From a virus: DNA of 34,481 nt. The DNA lies in IMG/VR virus record IMGVR_UViG_3300012270_000010, positions 1 through 34,481 of that record. One strand, written 5' to 3'. Below the pieces are notes generated by a model, which saw only the letters and a list, made by a program, of their open reading frames with translations, was not told the origin of the DNA and did not search any database. This document shows, one piece after another, positions 10,301-17,930 of the stretch. Each line of letters opens with the position of its first letter. Position 1 is the first letter of the stretch. Both the position numbers and the translations under genes were made by a program.

Positions 10301-12231
10301 AAGAAAACACCACAACAAAAAACATTAAAGAATTTCTCACTACTCAGCAGTATGGGTTTGAAGAAATTCTCGATGTATTTTCATTGCGAGACAAAAATTC
10401 CTTACCGTACGAGTCATTCTTATCCCGAAACATTGGAGACAAAGTCAATGATTCTTTCAACAATCAAAATCGTGGCGAAATGAAGGTGATCGAAGGTGTG
10501 AGTAATTCTTTAAAAGAAATATACGGACTGGACAAAAACACTGAAGTGATGCTGACTCTTGGAAATCTGAAAGAAGTTTCTAACCTTGGAGACTTCCGTC
10601 ATGCTGATGGGGTGGTCCGAACACTTGAGCTTAGTCGAGGTGAAGCAATACAGTACCACATGTGGATGCAAGATGAAACATTACTTGAGACATTTACTGA
10701 CACACTAAACTGGACTCCAGAGATTATGAAGGCAGTGAGCGACAGCCTGACAGCCAACGATAAAAAAATGGCTGACTTCCTGATCGATGAGTTCTACCCA
10801 AAATATTATGAATCGATCAATGAAGTTTACTCCAAAGAGTATGGCGTGGATCTACCATTCAACTCTAACTATTCTCCCGTACATCGTGCTGTTGATGCTG
10901 TTATTCCCGAGAATGTGTTACTAGCTCAAGAATCAGCCAAGTACGCGACTGCTCGTAATGGGTCACTTAAAGAAAGACAGAATAGTCGTATTGATCTAGT
11001 GGCGACAGATGCTTTTGAAAACGTGATGCGGCACGTGGCAAAGATGGAGCACTACAAAGCCTGGAGCAATACAATGTTTGAGCTTCGTCGAGTATTCGGA
11101 GATAAACAGATCCGACAAGCCATCACCGATATCCACGGCCCCGGCTACATGAAAGTAATGGACAACTTCTTAAATGACTTCGCTCGAGACGGAGTTGCCC
11201 GGGAAAAAATCATCAAGGCTGTCGATACACTTCGAATGAATACAACTAAGGCACTGCTCGGACTCAACTTGAAAGTTGGTATCAAGCAGCTGACTGGTGT
11301 ACTCAACTACGGAATCGAACTGCCGGCAAAAGATCTCTTTGGAGGGATTGGAGACTTCTGGCTAGATCCTATTGGCAAGTCACGGTTCTTGTATGAAAAA
11401 TCAGCCACTCTCCAGGAACGATTTGGAGAAGGGTATGAGCGTGACGTTAAATTTGCTATCCAAAAAGGGTATGACAAAAAGCTCGCTAAGGCCAACAACT
11501 TGAGTGAGGTGTTGTTTATCCCGATTCGAAACGCAGACAAATTTACTGTGTACCAAGGAGCCTGGGCTGTATACAAGAGCGAGCACACTCGAGCAAAAAC
11601 TGCCGGTAAAAGTGATGCGGAAGCTGAGCGCTTAGGTATTAGAGCAGCTGAAAACATCACCAACCGTATTCAAGAATCAAGTCGACTCGATACTCTTTCA
11701 GCTATTCAGCGAGGTGGTTCATTAGCAAAGCTCTTCACGATGCTCGCTGGTCAACCAAACAAGTACCTACGAGTGATGAACAATGCCGGTCGAAACTATA
11801 AAGCCGGTCGACAGTCAGGTTCAGTAGCAGCACGCCGAGTGCTGTGGACATGGATTGTAGTTCCTCTTGTATACAACATTGTAGCTGACCAGCTTATCGA
11901 TGAAGAATATCGAGACTCTCCAGGAGGATTAGTCACCCGGACATTACTTGGACCGTTGTCATACCCACTCATTATTGGGCAGCTATGGCAGCAGATCTAC
12001 GGATGGACCCAGGGTGAGCAGTTCACTTACCAGGCTTCACCGGTTGAGTCATTCTCAAATGATATTAAAAAAGGTATCGAGAATTTCTTAGCTGACGACA
12101 TGGTTGATGCTGTTACCTATGCAATAGATACGATGGGTAAGTTTGTAGGATTACCAACAACAATTATTACTCGACCAGTTCGAAATGCGAATAAAGAAAA
12201 AGATTCGGATGTTGAAACGGTTTCATTCTAA
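7369..12231 (+). CDS. 1620-residue internal-virion-like protein with HExxH metalloprotease motif
   Basis: This is the largest gene in the window. Residues 1-100 are low-complexity. A zinc-metallopeptidase signature HEASH lies at 585-589, and E635 in an EDKANAY context could be the third zinc ligand. A very Lys/Arg-rich helical stretch follows (about 655-790), then long helices. The C-terminal 450 residues include amphipathic segments such as LAKLFTMLAGQPNKYLRVMN and a hydrophobic stretch near 1505-1525, as seen in large phage internal-virion or polyvalent proteins that enter the host with DNA. It precedes the lysis genes. The protease role is inferred from the motif; a tape-measure-like role is an alternative. 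Confidence 0.75.
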   Translation: MANPLREALATKYSGSSPGVTESPGGSSNSLRESLTKKYGPKAELNPVTIAGSGRNVYNSGPSVTPADNRTNREKYTTKYAEPVANSRVGKERATVAEAIKKKNIEENGSIASPEYFATSVDVRSPSGKFLKTFEAEGPGEAKRLATEYAIENDGYIQVTPPGGVFGKVYTRVKEAFQGALDNYQEKAGGFLTDLGGQMPNPDGGPNRVDDPNAGPLRRTTSGIELGVAGVEVLLSPLSAAFMGAEELPIAGKPVQGINYIFGKLGEGGGWAADKAVDALPVTDATKDEIRPAAEELTSLLAQLAGGKATVVGYKKSAALREKIKVSMTKDIIETNQLPRNVYISPEAVRSIFIDSSKLTEAEASMIKDLGLDGKGYRQAIKDGISIEIPAERIITIVDKPWFAQVKSIFNIEPTSERVVNTQGKTVQRTPQKEVLRLDEGKSPNSTPVPIQPVKNAPETLITESITPNLLERVNSLTPEESSAFGKRVFESINETLGLKVEGEKANLPDNIKVVESPSGDGRPAQIKNGQIEIFLPDLLSDIQSMANGGTIKAHEGEYSTVYKKLEDESMEELATRYVRDIVMHEASHQKTMTMADQTTIRNLSSKINEAKLAQDSKAVTTARQDLEKFMASMEDKANAYMKENKVALEQEFFGGAKRESQTSLQRKINKKVSNSDSGKSLKRSEKQVLKNKLKVEARGSRFGKKAGTKEERSRSKKEAKNKKDILEESNKRSTELKTLKQRILDRDRSNKKVDEQRSMRETAVEKINKKSATIAERKKAAIDYAQILPFRERGKFLKAINNLSSQKQFLDVLERISKASRASERKVLIQKIQKELKGAIVKKKSGLPDVKFEIEAQRTLNEMIRLQKTMSYQEAQMAIVNKISSWQTENPDGAIPVDLLRDIEVLKTVGIKDQTVSELSYTLSAIESLKETGRTKKEIEIFNRETDIQQMKDKISDVITGGLPLPSDKLSVKNRQKENTTTKNIKEFLTTQQYGFEEILDVFSLRDKNSLPYESFLSRNIGDKVNDSFNNQNRGEMKVIEGVSNSLKEIYGLDKNTEVMLTLGNLKEVSNLGDFRHADGVVRTLELSRGEAIQYHMWMQDETLLETFTDTLNWTPEIMKAVSDSLTANDKKMADFLIDEFYPKYYESINEVYSKEYGVDLPFNSNYSPVHRAVDAVIPENVLLAQESAKYATARNGSLKERQNSRIDLVATDAFENVMRHVAKMEHYKAWSNTMFELRRVFGDKQIRQAITDIHGPGYMKVMDNFLNDFARDGVAREKIIKAVDTLRMNTTKALLGLNLKVGIKQLTGVLNYGIELPAKDLFGGIGDFWLDPIGKSRFLYEKSATLQERFGEGYERDVKFAIQKGYDKKLAKANNLSEVLFIPIRNADKFTVYQGAWAVYKSEHTRAKTAGKSDAEAERLGIRAAENITNRIQESSRLDTLSAIQRGGSLAKLFTMLAGQPNKYLRVMNNAGRNYKAGRQSGSVAARRVLWTWIVVPLVYNIVADQLIDEEYRDSPGGLVTRTLLGPLSYPLIIGQLWQQIYGWTQGEQFTYQASPVESFSNDIKKGIENFLADDMVDAVTYAIDTMGKFVGLPTTIITRPVRNANKEKDSDVETVSF

Positions 12232-12239
12232 AAAAAAAT

Positions 12240-12923
12240 ATGTTTGGAAAATTAAAGGAAGTGTCAAAAACAATTATCATTAATGCTGGGCACTGGGATG
12301 ATCCTCATACTCCCCGGGTAGATGATCCTGGAGCTTCTCACAATCATGTGCTTGAAGCCGTCGAGTGTATGAAGATTCGAGATGAGCTAGTTCCATTACT
12401 CGAACATCGTGGCTACGTGGTACACGCGGTACCGGATGAACTAAATCTTCGGAAGTCAATCGACTGGGCGAACGAAAAAGCTGTTAGCTTAAATGCTGGT
12501 TTAGCAATCGACATCCACCTCAACTCGCTTTCAGATCCATCCGCTCGAGGTACTGAGGCGTTCTTTGGAACCTCAAAAATCTCTGAAGATATTGCTACTG
12601 TATTGGCATCTAGTGTTTCTGAAAAACTAAAACTACCGAACCGTGGGGCTAAGCCTGATACACAAACAGCAGTCGGATCACTTGGATGGATTAGGCAGAC
12701 TAAAATGTGGGCATCATTGATTGAAGTTTGTTTTGTTTCAAACGCTGAAGATATGGCAGCACTCCAAGGCGATGGTGGATACCGAAAAGCAGCTGTTGGA
12801 ATTGGTGATGCTGTTGACTATCTCTTTGGGATGCAACAGTCGGCTGAAAATCCTCTTGAGGCATACACCACTATGCAGCTGATAACTGAGCTTCAGCTGA
12901 GGATCAAGAATGGTACTCTATAG
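12240..12923 (+). CDS. N-acetylmuramoyl-L-alanine amidase, endolysin
   Basis: This is an Amidase_3 zinc hydrolase that cuts the bond between muramic acid and L-alanine in peptidoglycan. Visible zinc ligands are H18 (INAGHWDD), E39 and H93 (IDIHLNS); the catalytic glutamate is E162 (LIEVCFVSN). The catalytic domain fills about residues 10-195. The last 30 residues are a short tail without an obvious cell-wall-binding module. No signal peptide is present, so export would rely on the holin gene that follows. The 227-residue length is normal for a globular endolysin. Confidence 0.93.
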   Translation: MFGKLKEVSKTIIINAGHWDDPHTPRVDDPGASHNHVLEAVECMKIRDELVPLLEHRGYVVHAVPDELNLRKSIDWANEKAVSLNAGLAIDIHLNSLSDPSARGTEAFFGTSKISEDIATVLASSVSEKLKLPNRGAKPDTQTAVGSLGWIRQTKMWASLIEVCFVSNAEDMAALQGDGGYRKAAVGIGDAVDYLFGMQQSAENPLEAYTTMQLITELQLRIKNGTL

Positions 12924-12958
12924 AAAGCCAACTTTAGAAAAATAATACATATAAATTT

Positions 12959-13270
12959 ATGATAACTTTAGGAGCAATTACTCTCATTATCAACGTAGCA
13001 ACATCACTACTCAAGCAGTTTGTATATCCTCGCTTCGGTAAGCTGGGAGTCCAGATATTCGCGTTCGCCTGTGCTCTTATTGCAGCACTGTACGTCACCT
13101 ACAAGGAACAGTTCCCTGGACTTGAAGAGTTCATCATAACTGTCCTGGCCATCTTCAGTATGGCGGTAGCGTTCTACGAAGTAGTGCTACAAAATATCTC
13201 CTGGTTTAAAGTAAATACTCCGGAGATCGAAGAGGCTCGAGCCATCGAAAAGAAACTCTCACTGATGTAA
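12959..13270 (+). CDS. holin-like membrane protein
   Basis: The 103-residue protein has three hydrophobic segments at about residues 2-20, 30-49 and 58-78 and a charged C-terminal tail (EEARAIEKKLSLM). This size and layout fit a class I holin. It directly follows the amidase and is the last gene before a strong terminator, the usual place for a lysis cassette. I do not recognise the exact holin family. Confidence 0.75.
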   Translation: MITLGAITLIINVATSLLKQFVYPRFGKLGVQIFAFACALIAALYVTYKEQFPGLEEFIITVLAIFSMAVAFYEVVLQNISWFKVNTPEIEEARAIEKKLSLM

Positions 13271-13277
13271 TAAAAAT

Positions 13278-13304
13278 GCCCCGGCTGATCCGGGGCTTTT
13301 TTTT
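13278..13304 (+). terminator. intrinsic terminator ending the virion/lysis gene run
   Basis: A perfect 7-bp GC stem (GCCCCGG / CCGGGGC) with a CTGAT loop is followed by eight T on the + strand. On the - strand it is followed by five T, so it may also end the converging replication transcript. Confidence 0.92.
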
Positions 13305-13515
13305 ATTTGTCTAGTGAAAAATCACTAGGGAATATTGTTGCTGTTCTCCAATGAAGATTATTGTAGCCTCTCTTAATTGGTTTTTCTGTAAAAATATAGA
13401 GACAGCCTTCTGGACAATGCTCGAGGATGGTTGCTCGAATATCTTTAGCTTTAGAATCATCTGAGGCTGGTTTGTGCCAGGTTCCAGTATCTCCAAACTT
13501 TAATTTCTTTTCCAT
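13303..13515 (-). CDS. hypothetical protein at the end of the leftward run
   Basis: A 70-residue protein starting MEKKLKFGDTGTWHKP. The ATG at 13515 is chosen over an upstream TTG because it lies one base after the stop of the upstream gene, a coupling pattern also seen at 15053. It contains two cysteines (EHCPEGC) but no complete zinc motif. No family recognised. Last leftward gene, ending within the T-run of the shared terminator. Confidence 0.6.
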   Translation of the reverse strand: MEKKLKFGDTGTWHKPASDDSKAKDIRATILEHCPEGCLYIFTEKPIKRGYNNLHWRTATIFPSDFSLDK

Positions 13516-13516
13516 A

Positions 13517-13774
13517 CTATTTGCATGGCAGATACACATCAATCCCCTTCGAAGTCATTATCAGTGTGTAACTATATTCCCCTGGTCCGGATTCAGAAAT
13601 TCCTTGCCCTGGCTGGATTGTTTTCCAGTAGCAAAGGTTGTCGCTCTGTACCGAAGGAATCGGCTCGTTAGCAACCTTCTGTACATCAAACACAATCAAT
13701 GTCAGTGCTAGAGCAAACATTGCTACAAGAACCGATAGACCTATCTGCAATAAGATTTTTGTTTTTTCGTTCAT
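13517..13774 (-). CDS. small single-pass membrane protein
   Basis: Starting at the ATG of MNEKTKILL (13774), the 85-residue product has one hydrophobic helix at about residues 8-28 and a C-terminal region with two cysteines and SYTLIMTSKGIDVYLPCK, outside the membrane if the N-terminus is inside. The gene overlaps the zinc-ribbon gene upstream by about 89 bases in another frame. Function unknown. Confidence 0.6.
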   Translation of the reverse strand: MNEKTKILLQIGLSVLVAMFALALTLIVFDVQKVANEPIPSVQSDNLCYWKTIQPGQGISESGPGEYSYTLIMTSKGIDVYLPCK

Positions 13775-13880
13775 TTTTATTTTGATTATAGAACTCACGG
13801 CATTTATCGCACGTAGCTCCGTTGTCGATCTGTTTTTTCTTTTGACAGATGTAGCAGCTAATAATTCTTTTATTTACCAT
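13686..13880 (-). CDS. small zinc-ribbon protein
   Basis: A 64-residue protein with a C-x2-C ... C-x2-C pattern (SCYICQKKK and TCDKC) near its N-terminus. The ATG at 13880 overlaps the stop of the upstream gene by 11 bases, supporting coupled translation. Its C-terminal third lies inside the overlap with the membrane-protein gene downstream, so one of the two may be shorter than given. Possible nucleic-acid or protein adaptor. Confidence 0.5.
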   Translation of the reverse strand: MVNKRIISCYICQKKKQIDNGATCDKCREFYNQNKNERKNKNLIADRSIGSCSNVCSSTDIDCV

Positions 13881-14046
13881 AACTTCGCTCCCAAAGTTCA
13901 GCAGCTTTGCTGAAACCCATTTCATCCGGAGTCATTTTACAACCTTCATCGGTAGTAGTGGCATGTGCCATCAGTCTTATGTAGCAAAAATAAACAAGTC
14001 GAGAAGGAATGAGGTATGCCAACTTTTGATATATTTTATCTTTCAT
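13870..14046 (-). CDS. small conserved phage protein
   Basis: A 58-residue protein from the ATG at 14046. The central VYFCYIRLMAHATT is a sequence type I recognise from many uncharacterised small phage proteins, and the C-terminus SKAAELWERSY is also typical of that group. No function is known. It follows the RuvC-like gene by 5 bases and overlaps the zinc-ribbon gene, so it belongs to the same transcript. Confidence 0.65.
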   Translation of the reverse strand: MKDKIYQKLAYLIPSRLVYFCYIRLMAHATTTDEGCKMTPDEMGFSKAAELWERSYGK

Positions 14047-14051
14047 AATTA

Positions 14052-14648
14052 TTATTTTAAGCACCCCATTTCATCGCCGGGGATATAGCGACCGCACACT
14101 TTGCAGATCTCTGGTGTTGATTCTAACGGCGTGTGTGGTAAGCCGGTTCCTTCATCTGAAGACTTGTGAGTACGCCTACCATACTCAGCGATGCAAGCTG
14201 CATCGGTGAGGCCGTCGTTAGCTACTCGAGCCCGGGCGCTGCGTCTGAAATCAGCACCAGGAAAGAGACGCTTTGCGACGATCTCGGATCTCGCTTTTGT
14301 ATCGTACTTTGGACTGGTCCCGGAGAAGAGATTCGTTTGCCATTTCTTTGCGTGAACTACTTGATGAGGTATCTCGAGGCCAGCCAGGAGGCCGAGCCAT
14401 ATTCCAAAACCTTTGCCGGTTTGCAGGGTACTTGTCAGCCCCTGCCCTGGCATCGAGATCTGATTTTCAATCGTGGCGAATACTGCGCTGGCTGGAAACT
14501 CTTTCAGAATTAATTTCATGTCCTGGACATCGTAGTCTTTACCACCGATGAGCGGAGTTTTATGAAGGTCAAGCATCGTAGCTGGTCCTTCGTTCCGAAT
14601 GTATGCAAGACCGCCATCGAGGCCCGGATCAATTCCAAGGTAGATCAT
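14052..14648 (-). CDS. RuvC-like Holliday junction endonuclease
   Basis: The protein has an RNase H-fold start, IYLGIDPGLDGGLAYI with D7, then E61 in IENQ, and D145/D149 in NDGLTDAACIAEY. These match the acidic metal-binding residues of RuvC resolvases, which cut four-way DNA junctions. Residues 182-196 add CKVCGRY...C, a possible zinc-binding tail not found in bacterial RuvC. The start overlaps the upstream stop as ATGA. In phages such enzymes debranch DNA before packaging. Confident family call. Confidence 0.85.
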   Translation of the reverse strand: MIYLGIDPGLDGGLAYIRNEGPATMLDLHKTPLIGGKDYDVQDMKLILKEFPASAVFATIENQISMPGQGLTSTLQTGKGFGIWLGLLAGLEIPHQVVHAKKWQTNLFSGTSPKYDTKARSEIVAKRLFPGADFRRSARARVANDGLTDAACIAEYGRRTHKSSDEGTGLPHTPLESTPEICKVCGRYIPGDEMGCLK

Positions 14649-14857
14649 TGTGGCTTTCTTTTATTTTCAATGAACGGCCTCTCATACTGAGTATGACCGC
14701 AGCCACATGAGTAAACTTCAACGTCACAATTTCTAAGTATCGACATTTGAGTACCAATAAACCCGGCTGGAGTTTTACAGTGCGGGCAAATTCTTTGAGG
14801 TCCACCGGGTCCTCCGATTGGTAGGGCAAATATTACTCGCATAATTTTATTCATCAT
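14645..14857 (-). CDS. small zinc-finger protein
   Basis: A 70-residue protein with ICPHCKTP and YSCGCGHTQYE, a C-x2-C ... C-x-C pattern that can bind zinc. The ATG pair at 14857/14854 overlaps the upstream stop by about 11 bases; its TGA stop overlaps the RuvC-like start as ATGA. Part of the leftward replication operon. No specific function can be assigned. Confidence 0.6.
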   Translation of the reverse strand: MMNKIMRVIFALPIGGPGGPQRICPHCKTPAGFIGTQMSILRNCDVEVYSCGCGHTQYERPFIENKRKPQ

Positions 14858-15053
14858 CCTTTGATTTCACATTAATGAAATTATCCAGGACATATTTACG
14901 CATGACTTTTTTGTAGGTTTCTATCGGAGTGATATGCCCACACTGGTTGCAGTGGATTCCTCGATCGTAACAAGTTGCGTCTTTGAAGAAGGTTGACCCG
15001 CACGTCATCACTGGGCAACAGTTACTCTCAAGATTTTTCAAATCCAAAGTCAT
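14847..15053 (-). CDS. small zinc-ribbon protein
   Basis: Starting at the ATG one base after the upstream stop (MTLDLKNLES), this 68-residue protein has cysteines in NCCPVMTC and CYDRGIHCNQCG, a probable two-knuckle zinc ribbon. An in-frame upstream start would overlap the deformylase-like gene and is less likely. Function unknown. Confidence 0.6.
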   Translation of the reverse strand: MTLDLKNLESNCCPVMTCGSTFFKDATCYDRGIHCNQCGHITPIETYKKVMRKYVLDNFINVKSKDDE

Positions 15054-15054
15054 A

Positions 15055-15531
15055 CTATTTGAGCTGATAAATATTAGCCCCTCGAGCATGTTCGACCTCA
15101 TGCTGGAATATCTGAGCCATGAAGCCGGACATCTCTTCTTCCTTGTGCTTCATTTTTTTACCGTCTTCGATTGGTACATCATACGAAACTTTGATCGTAT
15201 CGTACCTCACAACCTTCTGGCTGGGCCGGAACGGAAAACTCATACATGATTCCCGGACCATCTTTTTTGTTGAACGATCTTTTTCTAAGATTTTTGGATT
15301 CACCACAACAACGATTGAATTTGGGTCGAGCCCCATCACTGAAGGATTGACTACAAAAAAGTTGTAAGGGTCGTTGCTGAACTGAGAGTGGTGGATGGCG
15401 TAGTGATTCTCAGAACCTTTTCCTTTTGGATCTTTGTAGTCACGCAGCAATTTATTCATCAGCCGGGCATCACGCGCAATCGTTTCAAATTCCAGCACCT
15501 TCCGTGAGGCTTTTTTAGGTGTTTTTATCAT
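15055..15531 (-). CDS. def-like: peptide deformylase-like protein
   Basis: The 158-residue protein has the order and spacing of peptide deformylase motifs. Motif 2 is E94-S-C96-M-S (usual EGCLS), and motif 3 is H144-E-V-E-H148 in QHEVEHARG (usual HExDH). The third metal ligand set, C96, H144 and H148, is present, as is the catalytic E145. Motif 1 (normally GxGxAAxQ) is degenerate: HYAIHHSQ around residues 43-50. The enzyme removes the formyl group from new protein N-termini. It follows a 51-residue gene with a 17-base overlap. Confidence 0.82.
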   Translation of the reverse strand: MIKTPKKASRKVLEFETIARDARLMNKLLRDYKDPKGKGSENHYAIHHSQFSNDPYNFFVVNPSVMGLDPNSIVVVVNPKILEKDRSTKKMVRESCMSFPFRPSQKVVRYDTIKVSYDVPIEDGKKMKHKEEEMSGFMAQIFQHEVEHARGANIYQLK

Positions 15532-15670
15532 TGGGATTATTTGGGATTAGCGCGTCGCGGATATCTACAAGTATTGCAAAGAATTTTACGATAGCTTTGT
15601 TTCCGGATTCTGAAGTATCCTCCTTGACTAGATTTTCAAATTCAACTACTTCTGGTTTTTTGTAAGACAT
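15515..15670 (-). CDS. small hypothetical protein
   Basis: A 51-residue reading frame starting MSYKKPEVVEFENLVKED and ending NNPNDKNT. It fills the gap between the exonuclease and the deformylase-like gene and overlaps the latter's start by 17 bases. Composition is protein-like (an acidic N-terminal half, then AIVKFFAILVDIRDAL as a probable amphipathic helix). No family recognised. Confidence 0.55.
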   Translation of the reverse strand: MSYKKPEVVEFENLVKEDTSESGNKAIVKFFAILVDIRDALIPNNPNDKNT

Positions 15671-15673
15671 AAA

Positions 15674-16288
15674 TTAAATAATTAATTTTTTATAAATTTC
15701 GTAGGTCAGCTCAACATCTCCCAAAGCTCGGTGAAGAGCAATCTGTGATCGATCGATCCCGAGCTCATCGCAAGCAATACCGACATTGTACTTCACTCCG
15801 TATGCCTTGGTGTTGAGAACGCGGTCGGCAAAATCTTTGAAGTCTTCAATCGGCTGCTGAGTAGTTCCTAGCTTCTTGGCTTTGTACATCGCGGCTGAAT
15901 CTTGCCCGAAGTCACGCAGCTCTCGCTCGAGTGACAGGTGCATCACTTCCGGGAGGAAGGACCACATACGACGAATCTCTTTGACAAAGAATGGGATATC
16001 GAACCGGTAGCCATTGTGAGTTAGGTGATATTCCTCTTTGTTTAGGAACCGTAGAAATTCTCTGATAGCTAGCTCCGGATCAATACCTTCAGCATCGATC
16101 ATCTCTTTGGTGATGTTTGTAATTTCAGTAATTTTTTCCGGAATCTCGATATGATGATTCAATAACCAACTTTTTCTTTCAACTATTTCACCGTCTTTTA
16201 CGTGGACTGCTCCGATCTCAATGATGCGGGCCTCCGGGTTATCAACGAAGCCGGTGGTTTCGAGGTCCCATACAATTAAGTTTTTCAT
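15674..16288 (-). CDS. DnaQ-like DEDDh 3'-5' exonuclease
   Basis: Exo I is D8-L-E10 (WDLETTG), Exo II is around D97 (HNGYRFDIPF) and Exo III is H186...D191 (LHRALGDVE). This is the full DEDDh set of the DNA polymerase III epsilon/RNase T family, which removes nucleotides from 3' ends with two metal ions. At 204 residues it is a stand-alone exonuclease domain. It could proofread or trim DNA ends; it sits next to the Cas4-like nuclease. Confidence 0.9.
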   Translation of the reverse strand: MKNLIVWDLETTGFVDNPEARIIEIGAVHVKDGEIVERKSWLLNHHIEIPEKITEITNITKEMIDAEGIDPELAIREFLRFLNKEEYHLTHNGYRFDIPFFVKEIRRMWSFLPEVMHLSLERELRDFGQDSAAMYKAKKLGTTQQPIEDFKDFADRVLNTKAYGVKYNVGIACDELGIDRSQIALHRALGDVELTYEIYKKLII

Positions 16289-16290
16289 AA

Positions 16291-17598
16291 TTAGTAGTCT
16301 AATACAGCATCAGCTGTGCTTACTTCATCTGATAATACTTGTGGAGCTGGTACTCCCTTGCTCTCAAATCTTGGGCCCGCAACCATTACCGGATCTCCCG
16401 GCTTCATTGAGAATGGACAGAATCTACATTCTGAACAGGTGTAGCACTTTTGGTGCCAGCCATGTTTCTCTTTTGCTGAGACGTATTTACCTGACTGTTG
16501 ACCGGCCCACCATAAATGGACCCAGGCTTCAACGTCTCCTTTCAATTCATCCAGTGAGGCTTGAGTGTACTCAAACAGTTCACACTTCTTGAAGTCATTG
16601 TTTGCTTTGTCAGCTGCCAATATTCGGCAACGTACATTTTCAACCGGGATCAATAATGTGTCGCTCACTAGGTCCTGGTAGAACCCGAGCTGACCTCGGT
16701 AGTGTTTATTGTACGGCTCGATCTCAGCAATACTTTTGCACGTCTTCACATCGGTGATGATTGCCCACATATCTTGATGATGTACATCAGTTCGGATTCG
16801 AGCCTGTAGTTCCTCGAGCGTCATTTGCTCGGCTGCATACAAGGCATAGAGCCTGGTGAGTGATGGTGACAATTTTAAGTGGTCCAACTTACCTTTGCGC
16901 GGGATACCTCCTTTGTTTGTCCGGAAGATCTGCTGACTGGTAGCTTGGTTGAAAGTAATGTTTGAGAAGGATGGGTGAGCCTGTATAGCTAATGCCGTCT
17001 CTTCTGAATTTTTCCAGATAGCATTACTAACCTGAATCTTGTCTGAGAGCTCTTTAATAGCATTGAGTTTTTGCTGAACCAACACCACAGCTTCTTCCCG
17101 GCTGGCAATTCCTTTTTCAATCGTCTTATCCGGTGCCACTTTCCCTAGATCCTCAGCCAGCTTGTCGAGCTTTTTCTGAGTAGCCGGTGTGATTTTATCC
17201 TTGTTGAGTTCAATCAGGTTGTCGATTTTCTTTTGGATCTCTTCACGTTTGGTTTTCATTTTATCTTCCATCTGACCCTTCTTTTCAGAAATTTCTTTTC
17301 TGATTTCGTGGATCTCATTCTCATGCTTCAAAGCATCCTCCGGATTTACTTTCCGGTCGACACGCACAAAATTCGCAGGGATGAAATCCTCCGGCTCAGA
17401 AACCATTGCATCAACGAGTTTCCCATAGGTGAAGTAGTCGTGGTCCGGCTCTTCGTATGTTTTATCAACGAACAAATCTCTGTACAGAGTCTCGCACCGG
17501 CTGAATACCTTTAAGGCAGAAAAAGATATACAGCGAGTGTCTTTATAGTAATCCTCTTTGGATACTAATTCTTCAGTGGCAAGCGATTCTTTCATCAT
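16291..17598 (-). CDS. PD-(D/E)XK nuclease with Cas4-like iron-sulfur cysteines
   Basis: The catalytic core is GKLDH with D239, D283-V-K285 in ITDVKT, and a Q303 motif (RGQLGFYQ), as in RecB/Cas4/exonuclease VIII-type nucleases. One cysteine near the N-terminus (C35) and a C-terminal group C385/C388/C391/C394 match the pattern that holds a 4Fe-4S cluster in Cas4 and AddB. A long charged coiled-coil insert (about 90-200) splits the domain. At 435 residues it is larger than Cas4. Probable role: DNA end resection for recombination. The two-Met start lies one base after the upstream stop. Confidence 0.82.
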   Translation of the reverse strand: MMKESLATEELVSKEDYYKDTRCISFSALKVFSRCETLYRDLFVDKTYEEPDHDYFTYGKLVDAMVSEPEDFIPANFVRVDRKVNPEDALKHENEIHEIRKEISEKKGQMEDKMKTKREEIQKKIDNLIELNKDKITPATQKKLDKLAEDLGKVAPDKTIEKGIASREEAVVLVQQKLNAIKELSDKIQVSNAIWKNSEETALAIQAHPSFSNITFNQATSQQIFRTNKGGIPRKGKLDHLKLSPSLTRLYALYAAEQMTLEELQARIRTDVHHQDMWAIITDVKTCKSIAEIEPYNKHYRGQLGFYQDLVSDTLLIPVENVRCRILAADKANNDFKKCELFEYTQASLDELKGDVEAWVHLWWAGQQSGKYVSAKEKHGWHQKCYTCSECRFCPFSMKPGDPVMVAGPRFESKGVPAPQVLSDEVSTADAVLDY

Positions 17599-17599
17599 A

Positions 17600-17887
17600 T
17601 TAGAGAGGTCGCGGTGCTGCCGGAGTTGTCGCTGCGTTCGGATCCATCGTAGCTGGAACAGTCGACGTTGGTGCTGCCTTTACTTTATTAATGATTGCAC
17701 TGATCTGGTCAGCCACATCTTTTTGAGCTTGCTCAGCTAGGATTCCTGACACTTGGATTGGGTCATCGGCTGACTCACACACTGCTGTGTAGGTTGCTTC
17801 TGCTTTTACCCATGATTCAGTTTGGCTGCCGTAGCTCTTTAGGTTGATCGAACGTGAATACGATCGGGTTACTTTTTCGATTATCAT
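17600..17887 (-). CDS. small conserved phage protein, unknown function
   Basis: From the ATG at 17887 the 95-residue protein begins MIIEKVTRSYSRSINLKSYG, a strand-rich start I associate with small phage proteins found beside recombination and SSB genes. The C-terminal third is Ala/Pro/Thr-rich and probably disordered, like the tail of the SSB-like protein upstream. An ATG 27 bases earlier is possible. Same transcript as the nuclease downstream. Confidence 0.6.
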   Translation of the reverse strand: MIIEKVTRSYSRSINLKSYGSQTESWVKAEATYTAVCESADDPIQVSGILAEQAQKDVADQISAIINKVKAAPTSTVPATMDPNAATTPAAPRPL

Positions 17888-17930
17888 AATGGTATTAATT
17901 TTATTTTTTTTCATACCATCTTGAGGTGGG

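Noticed and set aside
13427-13711. 94-residue + strand frame opposite the small leftward genes
   Set aside because: It runs antisense to well-coupled leftward genes and shows no protein-like pattern.
14645-14650. TGA recoding, as in Gracilibacteria or Absconditabacteria phages
   Set aside because: TGA stops occur as natural ATGA overlaps with the next start at 14645, 27382, 27561 and 27728, so TGA is a stop here.
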